DNA of 64,000 bases from Rahnella bruchi (GTDB taxonomy: Bacteria > Pseudomonadota > Gammaproteobacteria > Enterobacterales > Enterobacteriaceae). The stretch covers positions 1 to 64,000 of the forward strand of contig NZ_QZWI01000006.1 of assembly GCF_003614975.1 (NCBI RefSeq), in the 5' to 3' direction. Below are positions 39,724 to 50,565 of the stretch, in pieces. The position numbers and the translations under genes were made by a program. The notes under the pieces are model-generated. The model worked only from the letters and a program-made list of their open reading frames with translations. It did no database searches and had not been told where the DNA came from. Each line of letters starts with the position of its first letter. Position 1 is the stretch's first letter.

Positions 39724-41007
39724 ATGGATAATACAACAATCGGGACACTGTCTAAAAAATCGGTAAGCTCCTGGCGTAAAACAGACACCATGTGGATGTT
39801 AGGTTTATATGGAACGGCAATTGGTGCAGGCGTTCTTTTCCTCCCTATTAATGCTGGTATCGGTGGTTTAATTCCATTAATCATCATGGCTATCCTCGCC
39901 TTTCCAATGACATTCTTCGCTCACCGCGGATTAACCCGGTTTGTATTATCCGGAAAGAACGCCGGTGAAGATATTACGGAAGTCGTGGAAGAGCATTTCG
40001 GTATTTCAGCCGGTAAATTAATTACTCTGCTTTATTTCTTCGCCATCTATCCTATTCTGCTGGTTTACAGCGTGGCGATCACCAATACGGTTGAAAGCTT
40101 TATTACTCACCAGATGCATATGAATGCGCCACCTCGCGCATTGCTGTCATTGATCCTCATTCTGGGCTTAATGACGCTGGTGCATTTTGGTCAGGATATG
40201 ATCGTAAAAGCGATGAGTATTCTGGTGTTCCCGTTTGTCGCAGTGCTGATGGCGCTGGCGCTGTACCTTATTCCTAACTGGAATACGTCAGTCTTTGAAA
40301 ATGTTTCGCTGTCCGGCAATGGCGTGGGCCACGGCATGCTGATGACGTTGTGGCTGGTCATCCCGGTGATGGTCTTCTCCTTCAACCATTCACCGATTAT
40401 CTCCTCTTTTGCTGTCGCAAAACGCAAAGAGTACGGCGATGACGCTGAAAAAAAATGTTCACGTATTCTGGCGTTTAGCCACATCATGATGGTTATCACC
40501 GTGATGTTCTTCGTCTTCAGCTGCGTGCTGAGCCTGTCTCCGGCAGACCTGATGGAAGCCAAATCTCAGAACGTGTCTATTCTGTCTTATTTAGCCAACC
40601 ACTTCTCTAACCCGGTCATTGAATATATCGCACCGTTTATTGCCTTTATTGCGATTACCAAATCTTTCCTCGGGCATTATCTGGGGGCGCGCGAAGGTTT
40701 CAACGGTATGGTGATTAAATCCCTGCGCGGAAAAGGCAAAACGATTGCCCTGCCAACGCTGAACCGTTATACCGGCATCTTCATGTTATTAACCACCTGG
40801 TTAGTCGCTACTCTGAATCCAAGTATTCTGGGTATGATTGAAACTCTGGGTGGCCCGATTATTGCGATGTTGTTATTCCTGATGCCTATGTATGCAATTC
40901 GCAAAGTGCCGGCGATGAAGAAATACAGCGGCCACATCAGCAACGTGTTTGTGGTTATTATGGGCCTGATTGCAATGTCAGCCATCGTATTTAGCCTGAT
41001 TGGTTAA
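39724..41007 (+). CDS. sdaC: Serine transporter SdaC (HAAAP family)
   Basis: The 427-residue protein has about 11 membrane spans and the amino-acid/auxin permease signature near its start ([20 protein letters not shown]). It is close to E. coli SdaC (DlsT), a proton-driven L-serine importer, along its length. The next gene is the serine deaminase sdaB, the same order as in E. coli, so the pair imports serine and breaks it down. It has a long leader region upstream. It is full length. Confidence 0.92.
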   Translation: MDNTTIGTLSKKSVSSWRKTDTMWMLGLYGTAIGAGVLFLPINAGIGGLIPLIIMAILAFPMTFFAHRGLTRFVLSGKNAGEDITEVVEEHFGISAGKLITLLYFFAIYPILLVYSVAITNTVESFITHQMHMNAPPRALLSLILILGLMTLVHFGQDMIVKAMSILVFPFVAVLMALALYLIPNWNTSVFENVSLSGNGVGHGMLMTLWLVIPVMVFSFNHSPIISSFAVAKRKEYGDDAEKKCSRILAFSHIMMVITVMFFVFSCVLSLSPADLMEAKSQNVSILSYLANHFSNPVIEYIAPFIAFIAITKSFLGHYLGAREGFNGMVIKSLRGKGKTIALPTLNRYTGIFMLLTTWLVATLNPSILGMIETLGGPIIAMLLFLMPMYAIRKVPAMKKYSGHISNVFVVIMGLIAMSAIVFSLIG

Positions 41008-41111
41008 TTATTAAAACGTTAAAATAAAATGTAATAAAGTGAGTGGGAATATTCCTGCTCACTTTTATCCTGTGTTTTTGCCCGTCATATTATTCACATG
41101 GAGTGTCCACC

Positions 41112-42479
41112 GTGATCAGCGTCTTCGATATTTTCAAAATTGGTATTGGTCCTTCCAGTTCGCATACTGTTGGCCCGATGAAAGCCGGGAAAATATTCAC
41201 TGATGAACTTATCTCTTCTGGCCATATTACTGATACCACCCGCGTGGCTGTCGATGTCTATGGCTCTTTATCGTTAACCGGTAAAGGTCACCATACCGAT
41301 CTGGCGATCATTATGGGGCTGGCTGGCAATATGCCGGATGATGTGGATATCGATGCGATCCCGGGGTTTATCCGCCAGGTGGAAACGTCCGGGCGACTGA
41401 TGTTGGGCAAGGGCGCCAAAGAAGTGGATTTTCCGGCGGGTTCCGGCATGAATTTCCATTTCAATAATCTGCCGCTGCACGAAAACGGCATGACCATCCG
41501 CGCATTCAACGGCGACGAGCTGTTGTACACGCAAACCTACTATTCCATTGGTGGCGGCTTTATTGTCGAAGCCAGCAAATTCGGTATGCAGGATGAAAAC
41601 CCGGTGGTGCGTCCGTATCCGTTCCGGTCTGCCAGTGATTTGCAAAAACACTGTACCGACACCGGCCTTTCATTGTCGGCTCTTATGCTGCAAAACGAGC
41701 TGGCGGACCATACCCGCACAGAAATCAGCGATCACTTTGCGGCAATCTGGAACGTGATGAGCGAAGGCATCACGCGCGGTATCCATACCGAAGGTCTGCT
41801 GCCGGGGCCGATGAAAATCAACCGTCGTGCAGCGGCGCTGCGCCGTATTCTGGTCACACAGGATAAAAACAACGTCGATCCGATGGGCGTCGTGGACTGG
41901 ATAAATATGTTCGCCATGGCGGTAAATGAAGAAAACGCGGCAGGCGGACGTGTTGTGACGGCACCCACTAACGGCGCATGCGGAATCATTCCTGCAGTTC
42001 TGACGTATTACGATCAGTTTATCCGTCCGATCAGCCCGGACTCTTACAGCCGTTTCTTCCTGGCGTCCGGCGCGGTCGGCATTTTGTTTAAAATGAACGC
42101 TTCGATTTCCGGTGCAGAAGTCGGTTGTCAGGGCGAAGTGGGCGTGGCGTGTTCTATGGCGGCAGCGGGTCTGACTGAACTGCTGGGCGGCAGCACCGCG
42201 CAGGTGTTTATGGCAGCGGAAATTGCGATGGAACATCACCTCGGGCTGACCTGTGATCCGCTGGCCGGACAGGTTCAGGTGCCATGCATCGAGCGAAATG
42301 CCATTTCAGCGGTGAAAGCAGTGAATGCTTCACGTATGGCGCTGCGTCGTACCAGTGAGCCGCGCGTGTGTCTCGATAAAGTTATCGAAACCATGTACGA
42401 AACTGGCAAAGACATGAACTCGAAATACCGTGAAACCTCGACGGGCGGGCTGGCAATTAAAGTTCTCGCCTGTAACTAA
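41112..42479 (+). CDS. sdaB: L-serine ammonia-lyase (serine deaminase)
   Basis: The 455-residue iron-sulfur serine deaminase starts VISVFDIFKIGIGPSSSHTVGPM, so I use the GTG at 41112, which has GGAG 8 bases upstream. This gives exactly the length of E. coli SdaB. Cysteines of the [4Fe-4S] site are visible in GACGIIPAV, GCQGEVGVACSMAAAG and LTCDPLAGQVQVPC. It converts L-serine to pyruvate and ammonia in the cytoplasm. It lies 104 bp after sdaC and is likely cotranscribed. Confidence 0.93.
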   Translation: MISVFDIFKIGIGPSSSHTVGPMKAGKIFTDELISSGHITDTTRVAVDVYGSLSLTGKGHHTDLAIIMGLAGNMPDDVDIDAIPGFIRQVETSGRLMLGKGAKEVDFPAGSGMNFHFNNLPLHENGMTIRAFNGDELLYTQTYYSIGGGFIVEASKFGMQDENPVVRPYPFRSASDLQKHCTDTGLSLSALMLQNELADHTRTEISDHFAAIWNVMSEGITRGIHTEGLLPGPMKINRRAAALRRILVTQDKNNVDPMGVVDWINMFAMAVNEENAAGGRVVTAPTNGACGIIPAVLTYYDQFIRPISPDSYSRFFLASGAVGILFKMNASISGAEVGCQGEVGVACSMAAAGLTELLGGSTAQVFMAAEIAMEHHLGLTCDPLAGQVQVPCIERNAISAVKAVNASRMALRRTSEPRVCLDKVIETMYETGKDMNSKYRETSTGGLAIKVLACN

Positions 42480-42569
42480 TACCCGGCACCCTTCAGGCTG
42501 CCTCCGCATTAGCCGCTTTCATTCAGCCCGAAGGGTTCAGGATATTCCAGTGATGCCGTATATGACTAA

Positions 42570-42589
42570 AAAGGCGGGAAATCGCCTTT
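42570..42589 (+). terminator. Hairpin after sdaB
   Basis: AAAGGCG (42570-42576) pairs with CGCCTTT (42583-42589) across a 6-nt loop, about 90 bp after sdaB and 115 bp before the dihydroxyacetone kinase gene. The T-tract is short (TTTCTCG). It probably separates the two transcription units. Confidence 0.5.
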
Positions 42590-42704
42590 CTCGTCTCCTT
42601 CCTGATTTTTGTCCTGTGCTATGTTTTCAGATACCTGCATTACGCTGAGGTATGTTTTTGCTGCCTCACAACACCTGGAAAACAGTTAAAAGGAAAGATC
42701 CGGC

Positions 42705-44357
42705 ATGTCTAAATTCTTTATGAATGACCGTAAGTCTCTGATTAACGATGTTATAGAAGGGGTGATCCTGACCTCTCCCTACAAAAATCTGGCAAAACTG
42801 GACGTCGATCCGGCCATTCGCGTGGTGGTTCGCCGCGACTGGGATAAGAAAAAAGTTGCCCTGATTTCCGGCGGTGGCTCCGGCCACGAACCGGCGCACG
42901 TCGGTTTTGTCGGTAAGGGTATGCTCACCGCTGCGGTGTGCGGCGAAGTATTTGCCTCACCGAGCGTGGATGCAGTGCTGAATGCCATTGTGGCGGTCAC
43001 CGGTAAAGCGGGCTGTCTGCTGATCGTGAAAAACTACACCGGCGACCGCCTGAACTTTGGTCTGGCTGCCGAGAAAGCCAAAGGCATGGGTTATGACGTT
43101 GAGCTGGTGATGGTATCAGACGACATTTCTCTGCCGGATAACAAGCAGCCACGTGGTATCGCAGGTACGGCGCTGGTGCATAAAATTGCCGGTTATGCGG
43201 CGGAGCAGGGGAAATCCCTCAAAGATGTGACCAAAATCGCGCAGCAGGCCATTGATGCCACCGCCAGCATCGGTGTGGCAGCCGCGGGATGCAGCCTGCC
43301 GGGTGGCGGTGAAGATGAAGAAGAACAGCGTATCGAATCTGGTCATGTTGAGCTGGGCTTAGGTATTCACGGCGAGCCGGGCGTCTCGACGATGAAAACC
43401 CAGAACAGTAAAAAAGTGGTGGATACGCTGGTCGAAAAGCTCCAGCAACACGTGAAAAAGAGCGACAAGCTGGCTGTGCTTATCAACAACCTCGGCGGCG
43501 TTTCACCGCTTGAGATGAACCAGATCACCAAAGAAGTCGTGCATTCGGCGCTGGGCAGTTCGGTGCGTTATCTCATCGGCCCGGCATCGCTGGTCAGTGC
43601 GCTGGATATGAAAGGATTTTCGCTTTCTGTGATCGCGCTGAAGGGCGGAATTGAGGAGGCACTGCTGGCCGAAGTAGAGGCCGCCGGCTGGCATCCGCTG
43701 GTTAAGCTGGAAAAACTGGCGACCAAAAAAGGGAAAGCCATCAGCGATAAAAAATCCGTGAAAGCGTCGTCAAATGCTGAAGTCGGGAAGATTGTAGAAA
43801 CAATTACGCAGACACTTTCTGGTCTGGAAGATGAGCTGAACAAACTGGATGCCAAAGTGGGTGACGGCGATACCGGGTCGACATTTGCGACCGGCGCGCG
43901 CGACATTCAGAAGCAAAACAAGGGCAAAAAGCTGCCGCTGAACAATGTTGCGGATCTTCTTGGCGTGGTGGGCGATCGTCTGGCGACCGTGATGGGGGGA
44001 TCGAGCGGCGTGTTGATGTCGATCTTCTTCACGGCTGCCGGTAAGAAAGTCGCCGAAGGGGAGAAATTACCGAAAGCACTGTTGTTCGGCCTGGAGCGCA
44101 TGAAGCATTACGGCGGTGCCGATCTCGGCGATCGCACGATGATCGACGCACTTCAGCCTGCACTGGAAGCCCTAGGTAAGAAAGATGCGCTGAAAGGTGC
44201 CGCGAAAGCCGCTGCTAAAGGCGCAAAAGATACGGCAGGCATGAAGAAAGCCAATGCCGGGCGCTCATCCTATCTCAGCAGCGACAGCCTGAAAGGTGTT
44301 AAAGATCCGGGTGCCGTCGCAGTCGAAAAAGTGTTTGAGGCGCTGGCTAAGAAATAA
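42705..44357 (+). CDS. dhaK: ATP-dependent dihydroxyacetone kinase (DhaK-DhaL fusion)
   Basis: The 550-residue single-chain kinase is of the Citrobacter freundii type. The N-terminal DAK1 domain has SGGGSGHEPAHVGFVG and His222 in GLGIHGEPG, which bonds covalently to dihydroxyacetone. The C-terminal DAK2 domain (from about residue 355) has the acidic Mg-ATP motif VGDGDTGSTF, MGGSSGVLMSI and GDRTMIDALQP. It phosphorylates dihydroxyacetone to feed glycolysis and differs from the E. coli three-part PTS-dependent enzyme. It stands alone with its own promoter region and a strong terminator. Confidence 0.93.
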   Translation: MSKFFMNDRKSLINDVIEGVILTSPYKNLAKLDVDPAIRVVVRRDWDKKKVALISGGGSGHEPAHVGFVGKGMLTAAVCGEVFASPSVDAVLNAIVAVTGKAGCLLIVKNYTGDRLNFGLAAEKAKGMGYDVELVMVSDDISLPDNKQPRGIAGTALVHKIAGYAAEQGKSLKDVTKIAQQAIDATASIGVAAAGCSLPGGGEDEEEQRIESGHVELGLGIHGEPGVSTMKTQNSKKVVDTLVEKLQQHVKKSDKLAVLINNLGGVSPLEMNQITKEVVHSALGSSVRYLIGPASLVSALDMKGFSLSVIALKGGIEEALLAEVEAAGWHPLVKLEKLATKKGKAISDKKSVKASSNAEVGKIVETITQTLSGLEDELNKLDAKVGDGDTGSTFATGARDIQKQNKGKKLPLNNVADLLGVVGDRLATVMGGSSGVLMSIFFTAAGKKVAEGEKLPKALLFGLERMKHYGGADLGDRTMIDALQPALEALGKKDALKGAAKAAAKGAKDTAGMKKANAGRSSYLSSDSLKGVKDPGAVAVEKVFEALAKK

Positions 44358-44375
44358 GTCATCCCGTAGTAATCG

Positions 44376-44409
44376 AAAAGGCCTGCCGGGAAACCGGTGG
44401 GCCTTTTTA
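44376..44409 (+). terminator. Rho-independent terminator of the dihydroxyacetone kinase gene
   Basis: The sequence AAAAGGCCTGCCGG, GAAA, CCGGTGGGCCTTTTT folds into a GC-rich stem with a GAAA-type loop and ends in TTTTT. It starts 19 bp after the stop. Confidence 0.85.
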
Positions 44410-44478
44410 TTGCAAACAGCAAAATTGATCTAAAACAAGTTTTGGTCATTTGTCCGCCCCCAGCTTACTTCCCACCCG

Positions 44479-44484
44479 TATAAT
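44479..44484 (+). promoter_or_regulatory. Probable -10 element of ygiQ
   Basis: A perfect TATAAT lies 38 bp before the preferred ygiQ start. No good -35 is visible at 16-18 bp. Confidence 0.35.
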
Positions 44485-44522
44485 TTGCGGCCAATTATTT
44501 GCCGCCGATGAAGAACCTCTTT

Positions 44523-46715
44523 ATGCCAATCAGCCTGATCCAACCCGATCGCACCCTGTTTTCTTACCCTCGCTACTGGGCCGAATGTTACGGCACTGCG
44601 CCGTTTTTCCCGATGAGCCGGGCGGAAATGGATGAACTGGGCTGGGACAGTTGTGATGTGATCGTAGTGACTGGCGATGCGTATGTTGATCATCCGAGTT
44701 TCGGTATGGCGATCATTGGCAGAATGCTGGAAGCGCAGGGGTTTCGTGTCGGGATCATCGCGCAGCCGGACTGGACCAACAAAGACGATTTCATGCGGCT
44801 TGGCAAACCGAATCTGTTTTATGGCGTGACCGCCGGCAATATGGATTCGATGATCAACCGTTATACCGCAGACCGTAAACTGCGCCATGACGATGCCTAT
44901 ACGCCGGGTAACGTTGGCGGAAAACGTCCGGATCGCGCCACGCTGGTCTATACGCAACGCTGCAAGGAAGCCTTCAGTGATGTGCCAGTTGTACTCGGCG
45001 GAATCGAAGCCAGTCTGCGGCGTATCGCGCATTACGATTACTGGTCTGATACCGTGCGGCGTTCGGTGCTGGTAGATTCCAAGGCCGATATGCTGATTTA
45101 CGGCAACGGTGAAAGGCCGCTGGTGGAAGTGGCGCACCGTCTGGCGGCGGGCGAATCTATTACTGATATTCACGACGTGCGCAATACCGCAGTCATGCGC
45201 AGAACGGCGCTGATCGGCTGGAGTGGTGTCGATTCCACGCGCCTGGATAAGCCGGGTCGCATTGAGCCGATCATGAATCCTTATGGCGAAGACTTGCCGT
45301 GTTCAGAAGGCGAATTGCCAGCACCGGATGCTCCGCAACCGGTAACCGTGCGTGCGCCAAAGCTTAAGCCGTGGGAAAAAACGTACGTATTGCTGCCGTC
45401 ATTTGAAAAAGTGAAAGGCGACAAAGTGCTGTACGCCCATACCTCGCGTATTTTGCATCACGAAACCAATCCCGGCTGCGCGCGCGCCCTGATGCAAAAG
45501 CATGGTGATCGCTATGTGTGGATTAATCCACCGGCGATCCCGTTATCGACTGAAGAGATGGACGAGGTTTTTGGCCTGCCATTCCAGCGCGTACCGCATC
45601 CTTCCTACGGCAAAGCAACTATTCCGGCGTATGACATGATCCGTTTTTCGATCAATATCATGCGTGGCTGTTACGGCGGGTGTGCGTTCTGTTCGATCAC
45701 CGAGCACGAAGGGCGGATCATTCAGAGCCGTTCGGAAGAGTCGATCGTTCGGGAAATCGAAGAGATCCGCGACAGCGTGCCGGGATTCACTGGCGTGATT
45801 TCCGATCTCGGGGGACCGACCGCCAACATGTATATGCTGCGCTGTCAGTCGCCAAAAGCGGAACAAAGCTGTCGCCGCGCATCCTGCGTGTATCCCGAAA
45901 TATGTACGCACATGGACACTAACCATGAGCCGACGATCAATCTTTACCGCCGCACGCGCAGCCTGAAAGGTATCAAGAAAATCCTGATCGCTTCGGGTGT
46001 AAGGTATGATCTGGCGGTAGAAGATCCGCGTTATATCAAAGAGCTGGCCGAACATCATGTTGGCGGTTATCTGAAGATCGCGCCGGAACACACCGAAACC
46101 GGCCCGCTTTCTAAAATGATGAAGCCGGGCATGAGCAGTTATTACCGGTTCAAGGAACTGTTTGACAGTTACTCAAAACAAGCCGGAAAAGAGCAGTATC
46201 TGATCCCGTATTTCATCTCCGCGCACCCTGGCACGCGCACCGAAGATATGATCAATCTGGCGCTGTGGTTGAAGAAAAACCGCTTCCGTCTGGATCAGGT
46301 GCAGAACTTCTATCCGTCACCGCTCGCCAGTGCGACCACGATGTATTACAGCGGGAAAAACCCGCTCAGTAAGGTCGATTATAAAAGCGAAGACGTGGTG
46401 GTGCCGAAAGGCGATCGTCAGCGGCGGTTGCATAAAGCGCTGCTGCGCTATCATGATCCGGTGAACTGGCCGGTGATCCGCGAGGCACTGACGGCAATGG
46501 GAATGCGTCGTCTCATTGGGATCCGCCCGGACTGTCTGGTGCCGCCAGACGGCTTTGATCCGAAGTTTACGCCGTCGCGCTCAGCCAGAGATAAACCGGC
46601 AACGACGCGTTTTACCGCGTCCAGAGCACAAAATCCTGCTGCGGGAAAAGGCAAACCGGCCGCGCAAGTAAAAGGCAGCCAGCAGAGAACTAATCGAGGT
46701 AAAAAACCGGTTTAA
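44523..46715 (+). CDS. ygiQ: YgiQ family radical SAM protein
   Basis: The protein of about 730 residues carries the radical-SAM cluster motif CYGGCAFC (near residue 382). It is close to E. coli YgiQ along its length ([55 protein letters not shown]). The reaction is unknown. The ATG at 44523 matches the E. coli start best and leaves room after the TATAAT at 44479. In-frame starts at 44508 and 44499 (TTG) lack ribosome sites. The C-terminal 60 residues are basic and alanine/lysine-rich, as in relatives. The 3' end overlaps convergent rhaM by 26 bp. Confidence 0.93.
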   Translation: MPISLIQPDRTLFSYPRYWAECYGTAPFFPMSRAEMDELGWDSCDVIVVTGDAYVDHPSFGMAIIGRMLEAQGFRVGIIAQPDWTNKDDFMRLGKPNLFYGVTAGNMDSMINRYTADRKLRHDDAYTPGNVGGKRPDRATLVYTQRCKEAFSDVPVVLGGIEASLRRIAHYDYWSDTVRRSVLVDSKADMLIYGNGERPLVEVAHRLAAGESITDIHDVRNTAVMRRTALIGWSGVDSTRLDKPGRIEPIMNPYGEDLPCSEGELPAPDAPQPVTVRAPKLKPWEKTYVLLPSFEKVKGDKVLYAHTSRILHHETNPGCARALMQKHGDRYVWINPPAIPLSTEEMDEVFGLPFQRVPHPSYGKATIPAYDMIRFSINIMRGCYGGCAFCSITEHEGRIIQSRSEESIVREIEEIRDSVPGFTGVISDLGGPTANMYMLRCQSPKAEQSCRRASCVYPEICTHMDTNHEPTINLYRRTRSLKGIKKILIASGVRYDLAVEDPRYIKELAEHHVGGYLKIAPEHTETGPLSKMMKPGMSSYYRFKELFDSYSKQAGKEQYLIPYFISAHPGTRTEDMINLALWLKKNRFRLDQVQNFYPSPLASATTMYYSGKNPLSKVDYKSEDVVVPKGDRQRRLHKALLRYHDPVNWPVIREALTAMGMRRLIGIRPDCLVPPDGFDPKFTPSRSARDKPATTRFTASRAQNPAAGKGKPAAQVKGSQQRTNRGKKPV

Positions 46716-47004
46716 GTTCACTGCTCACCGGGCTGTTATCGGCATTGGCAGGCATTACGTCTGCCATATGCTTCCACCATTGCTGGCAGATATCCGTTTT
46801 TGCCACCGCGTTCCACCTTTCTTCCGATTCGATCTCGACATAAGCGAACAGCAGATTGCGTTTTTCATCGAGAAAAATGCTGTAGTGATGCGCACCATGT
46901 GCTTTCAGGGTTTCTTCCAGTTCCGGCCAGATAGGCGTATGGCGGCGCTGATATTCCGCGTGCGCATCGGGATTGACCTGCATTACGAAGGATTTACGGA
47001 TCAT
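46690..47004 (-). CDS. rhaM: L-rhamnose mutarotase RhaM
   Basis: This 104-residue protein starts [19 protein letters not shown] and contains [26 protein letters not shown] and WWKHMADVM, the full RhaM sequence pattern. It interconverts alpha and beta L-rhamnose, speeding entry into the pathway. The ATG at 47004 has AGGAGAA 5 bases upstream. It is the last gene of the leftward rhamnose operon, about 95 bp after the alcohol dehydrogenase gene. Confidence 0.94.
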   Translation of the reverse strand: MIRKSFVMQVNPDAHAEYQRRHTPIWPELEETLKAHGAHHYSIFLDEKRNLLFAYVEIESEERWNAVAKTDICQQWWKHMADVMPANADNSPVSSELKPVFYLD

Positions 47005-47100
47005 ATTTTCTCCTGTTGGTTTTGCTCCCACCCCTTCGCAGGGGGAGGAGTAAAGAAATTACACCGGCTTATTCTCTTCACAAAGGCGGAAGCTTAAAAA

Positions 47101-48249
47101 CTACATCGCTTTCAGATACAGCTCGCGCACTTCTTCACGCGTTGGCGTGCGCGGATTACAGGGTGCACACGGGTCAGCCAGCGCTTTATCCAGCCATCCT
47201 TCAATATCGGCTTCTTTAATCCCCAACTCTTTGAAACCAGAAGGGATCCCCACGCGGGCGGATAATTTTCGGATAGCATCAATCGCCGCGATGCTGGCCT
47301 GCGTTTCGCTGATGCTCTGTGTATGTACGCCCATTGCGCGGGCGATATCAGCAAAACGATGCGGGGTGCAAGCGCGGTTAAACTCTTCGACGACAGGCAG
47401 CAAAATCGCATTACAGACGCCGTGCGGCAGGTTGTGTGTTGCGCCCGGCTGATGCGCCATTGCATGAACCAGTCCCAGACCGGCGCTGTTAAACGCCATG
47501 CCTGCCAGATATTGTCCCTGCGCCATTTTTTCGCGTGCTTCCAGATTATCCCCGTGATCAACGGCTTTTGGCAGCCACTGGGTGATCATGGAAATCGCGG
47601 CCAGCGCGGTCGGATCAGTCAGCGGATGCGCGCCGACAGAAACATAGGCTTCAATAGCGTGCGTCAGGGCATCCATACCGGTCGCAGCGGTAATGCCTGC
47701 CGGGATCTTAAGCATAATCGACGGATCGTCGACGGCAATATCCGGGATCAGATTGGTATCAATGATCACTTCTTTTACATGACGCTGGCTGTCGATGATC
47801 ACCGCATTGCTGGTGAGTTCAGCGGCGGTGCCTGCGGTAGTGTTTATCGCCACCAGAAAGACGCCAGGTTTCGTCACTTTGCCGACACCGGAATAGTTTG
47901 TTGCGGGTCCCGGATTCGCGGTCAGAATTTTGATGCCTTTGGCGGTATCAATCGGGCTGCCGCCACCGAAGGCGATCAGGTAATCGCAGTGATTTTCCTG
48001 ATACTGACGAAAACCTTCATCGACATGGGCTGAGGTTGGATTCGGCACCACGCCGCCGTAGAGAGCGTAGGGCAATCCGGCTTGTTTGAGTGCAGAGAAT
48101 AAACCGTCGAGCAGGCCGAGTTCGACTAACTGGCCGTCGGTGACGATGAGTGCTTTGCCGTGCTGATGGGTTGCCAGCATCGCGACCATATCTTCGATAG
48201 CGCCCTGACCGTGAAGGCTGATTTTAGGTAAGGCCAACATAAAACTCAT
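47101..48249 (-). CDS. Iron-dependent alcohol dehydrogenase, probable lactaldehyde reductase
   Basis: The 382-residue group III alcohol dehydrogenase has the NAD-binding AFGGGSPIDTAKGI and INTTAGTAAE motifs. It also has the iron-binding histidines of MDALTHAIEAYVS, LVHAMAHQPGATHNLPHGVCNA. By sequence it looks closer to E. coli YiaY than to FucO. By position, between rhaD and rhaM, it should reduce the L-lactaldehyde released by RhaD to L-1,2-propanediol, the FucO role. No symbol is given because family and context point to different names. Confidence 0.9.
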   Translation of the reverse strand: MSFMLALPKISLHGQGAIEDMVAMLATHQHGKALIVTDGQLVELGLLDGLFSALKQAGLPYALYGGVVPNPTSAHVDEGFRQYQENHCDYLIAFGGGSPIDTAKGIKILTANPGPATNYSGVGKVTKPGVFLVAINTTAGTAAELTSNAVIIDSQRHVKEVIIDTNLIPDIAVDDPSIMLKIPAGITAATGMDALTHAIEAYVSVGAHPLTDPTALAAISMITQWLPKAVDHGDNLEAREKMAQGQYLAGMAFNSAGLGLVHAMAHQPGATHNLPHGVCNAILLPVVEEFNRACTPHRFADIARAMGVHTQSISETQASIAAIDAIRKLSARVGIPSGFKELGIKEADIEGWLDKALADPCAPCNPRTPTREEVRELYLKAM

Positions 48250-48343
48250 AAAAAAATCCCTCTCAATTTCCCGTTGTACTCCGGAAAAGGTTATGTGATC
48301 CGTGCCCTGCGATGTTCTGTATGTGGTCTTCGCCGATCTTAAG

Positions 48344-48366
48344 CGGGGAGCATCCGTTGCTCCCCG
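48344..48366. repeat. Hairpin in the rhaD-alcohol dehydrogenase gap
   Basis: CGGGGAGCA (48344-48352) pairs perfectly with TGCTCCCCG (48358-48366) across a 5-nt loop. No T-tract follows on the minus strand. It starts about 30 bp after the rhaD stop and may stabilise the rhaBAD part of the message or lower downstream expression. Confidence 0.5.
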
Positions 48367-48395
48367 TTAAAAAATTATCAGACAGTTTTTTTATA

Positions 48396-49220
48396 TCAGG
48401 CTTTCAGTGCTGCCTCGAAAGGCGTGACCTCAAAACGTTTGCCGAGGGCAATCAGTTCGTCGGTCTGGATGGTCTGTTTCATGCCACCCATGGAAATGAC
48501 TTTGACCAGGATCTCTGCCGATTTTTCAGCGGTGTCAATCAGGCCGAAGGCGTCATCCAGCGTCGGGCCGCAGCCAAAAATGCCGTGGAATGCCCACAGC
48601 ACCAGGCTGTGATGTTGCATCTGATCAGAAGTCGCGGCGCCAATGCCGTCGGTGCCTGGCACCATCCACGGTACGATACCGACACCGTCCGGGAAGACCA
48701 CCAGACATTCGGTGCTGCATTCCCACAGCTTGCGGGTGATCTTGGCGCTGTCGAGTTCCAGCACATAGGTCAGCGCAATCAGGTTAGTGGCGTGGCAATG
48801 CATGATCACGCGATCCTGACCGTTTGTGACGCGTTTACGCACGGCATGTGATAGCAGATGCGATGCCAGTTCTGACGTCGGCAGACCGCCAGCGGTCAGG
48901 CCCCACAGAATTTTGTAGCTGGCGCCTTTATCATCGAGCTGAATAACGGTCAGTGCTTCTGACGGTGCCAGTTGCACGTTACGGAAGAACTTACCGGAGC
49001 CGGTGACGATGAAGTATTCGTTGGCCAGATCCGGCGCGTGCTGCGTCAGTTCGACCTGACGCGGCTGGGCATAGAAATCATTTTTGTAGGGCGCCACGTC
49101 TTCGGGTAACAGACGCATGCTGACGTTTCCGCCGTTGCGCTCATCCCAGCCTTTCAGCCACATATCGGTTGTCGCTTTGACCATGCCCTGCACAAACCAC
49201 GAGCTAAATAATGTTTTCAT
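48396..49220 (-). CDS. rhaD: Rhamnulose-1-phosphate aldolase
   Basis: The 274-residue class II aldolase has the zinc histidines in [14 protein letters not shown] and AFHGIFGCG, plus the GGNVSMRL start region. It splits L-rhamnulose 1-phosphate into dihydroxyacetone phosphate and L-lactaldehyde. An AGGAAAG ribosome site precedes the ATG. Third gene of the rhaBAD operon. Length equals that of E. coli RhaD. Confidence 0.95.
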   Translation of the reverse strand: MKTLFSSWFVQGMVKATTDMWLKGWDERNGGNVSMRLLPEDVAPYKNDFYAQPRQVELTQHAPDLANEYFIVTGSGKFFRNVQLAPSEALTVIQLDDKGASYKILWGLTAGGLPTSELASHLLSHAVRKRVTNGQDRVIMHCHATNLIALTYVLELDSAKITRKLWECSTECLVVFPDGVGIVPWMVPGTDGIGAATSDQMQHHSLVLWAFHGIFGCGPTLDDAFGLIDTAEKSAEILVKVISMGGMKQTIQTDELIALGKRFEVTPFEAALKA

Positions 49221-49308
49221 CAGTTCTTTCCTGCAAATAGAGTGAATGCGTTTCTTCCGTGCTGTCAGCCCACCTAAAGGTTATAAAAACCTAAGCGTTT
49301 GTCTGACC

Positions 49309-50565
49309 TTAGCGTTTGGCTAACACGCTGGTTTCGTAATGGCGCACGGTGTCGAGCCACTGGCCGCCGACTGGTACGTCGTGGCGCTGGCAATACATAT
49401 CCCATACCGCCTGCCACGGCAGGGATTTCTGCTCTTCCAGCATTGCCAGACGGGCGGTGTAATCCCCTTCGACTTCCAGCTTTTTCAGTAAGTCTGTCGG
49501 TTCCAGCAGGGCTTTAAGGAGCGCTTTTTTCATGTTGCGGGTGCCGATCACCCACGCAGCGATGCGGTTGATCGAAGCATCAAAGAAATCCAACCCGATA
49601 TGAACGCGGTTAAACAGGTTGTGACGCACGATTTCGCTGGCAATGGCCTGCGTTTCATCGTCCAGCAGTACCACATGATCGCTGTCCCAGCGCACCGGAC
49701 GGCTGACGTGCAGCAGCAGGCGTGGCACATACAACATGGCGGCCGAGATTTTGTCGGAAATCACTTCAGTCGGGTGGAAGTGTCCGGCATCAAGGCACAG
49801 TGCGGTACCACGGCTGGCGGCGTAACCCAGATAGAACTCGTTGGAGCCGACGGTATAGCTCTCTGAGCCGATGCCGAACAGTTTGCTTTCGACCGCATCG
49901 ATGTGTTCAGAAAGGTCGAATTTCTCCGAAATCACTTCGTCCAGCGCACTCATCAGGCGCTCACGCGGAGCCAGACGATCGACGGTGACGTCTTTCATGC
50001 CGTCCGGCACCCAGATGTTCATTACGGATGGCGTGCCCAGCGCGCGACCAAATGAAGCAGATACGCGGCGACTTGCCTGGCAATGCTCAATCCAGAACTG
50101 ACGTACTTCCGGGTTCGCGCTGGAAAGCGTGAAGCCGTCGGCACTCATCGGGTGGGAGAAGCAGGACGGATTGAAATCCAGCCCCAGTTTGTTTTTCTTC
50201 GCCCAGTCTACCCAGCCGGTGAAATGCTTAGGTTCGATTTCATTACGCGGCACCGGTTTATCGGATTCCAGATAAATAGCATGCAGGTTCAGACGGTTAG
50301 GGCCGGGGATCATCGAAATGGCCAGTTCTAAGTCCGCTCGCAGCTGCTGTGCATTTCGCGCTTTACCGGGATAATTACCGGTCGCCTGAATGCCACCGGT
50401 CAGACCGCCTTCCGGATTTTCAAAGCCCGCGACGTCATCCCCCTGCCAGCAATGAATAGAAACGGGCAGGGTATCGAGTTGTTTGATTGCGGCTTCGGCA
50501 TCAATGCCCAACTGTGCAAAGCGTTCTTTGGCAAGCGTCCATGCGTGGTCGATAGATGAAGTCAT
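49309..50565 (-). CDS. rhaA: L-rhamnose isomerase
   Basis: The 418-residue protein matches RhaA throughout ([65 protein letters not shown]), including metal-binding histidines and acids. It converts L-rhamnose to L-rhamnulose with Mn2+ or similar. It overlaps rhaB by 4 bases (ATGA). E. coli RhaA is 419 residues. Confidence 0.96.
   Translation of the reverse strand: MTSSIDHAWTLAKERFAQLGIDAEAAIKQLDTLPVSIHCWQGDDVAGFENPEGGLTGGIQATGNYPGKARNAQQLRADLELAISMIPGPNRLNLHAIYLESDKPVPRNEIEPKHFTGWVDWAKKNKLGLDFNPSCFSHPMSADGFTLSSANPEVRQFWIEHCQASRRVSASFGRALGTPSVMNIWVPDGMKDVTVDRLAPRERLMSALDEVISEKFDLSEHIDAVESKLFGIGSESYTVGSNEFYLGYAASRGTALCLDAGHFHPTEVISDKISAAMLYVPRLLLHVSRPVRWDSDHVVLLDDETQAIASEIVRHNLFNRVHIGLDFFDASINRIAAWVIGTRNMKKALLKALLEPTDLLKKLEVEGDYTARLAMLEEQKSLPWQAVWDMYCQRHDVPVGGQWLDTVRHYETSVLAKR

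Noticed and set aside
48250-48310. RhaS-like half-site upstream of the alcohol dehydrogenase gene (ACCTTTTCCGGAGTACA, minus strand)
   Set aside because: It matches the rhaT half-site at about 11 of 17, but there is no second inverted half-site 17 bp further on and no CRP site at the right place.
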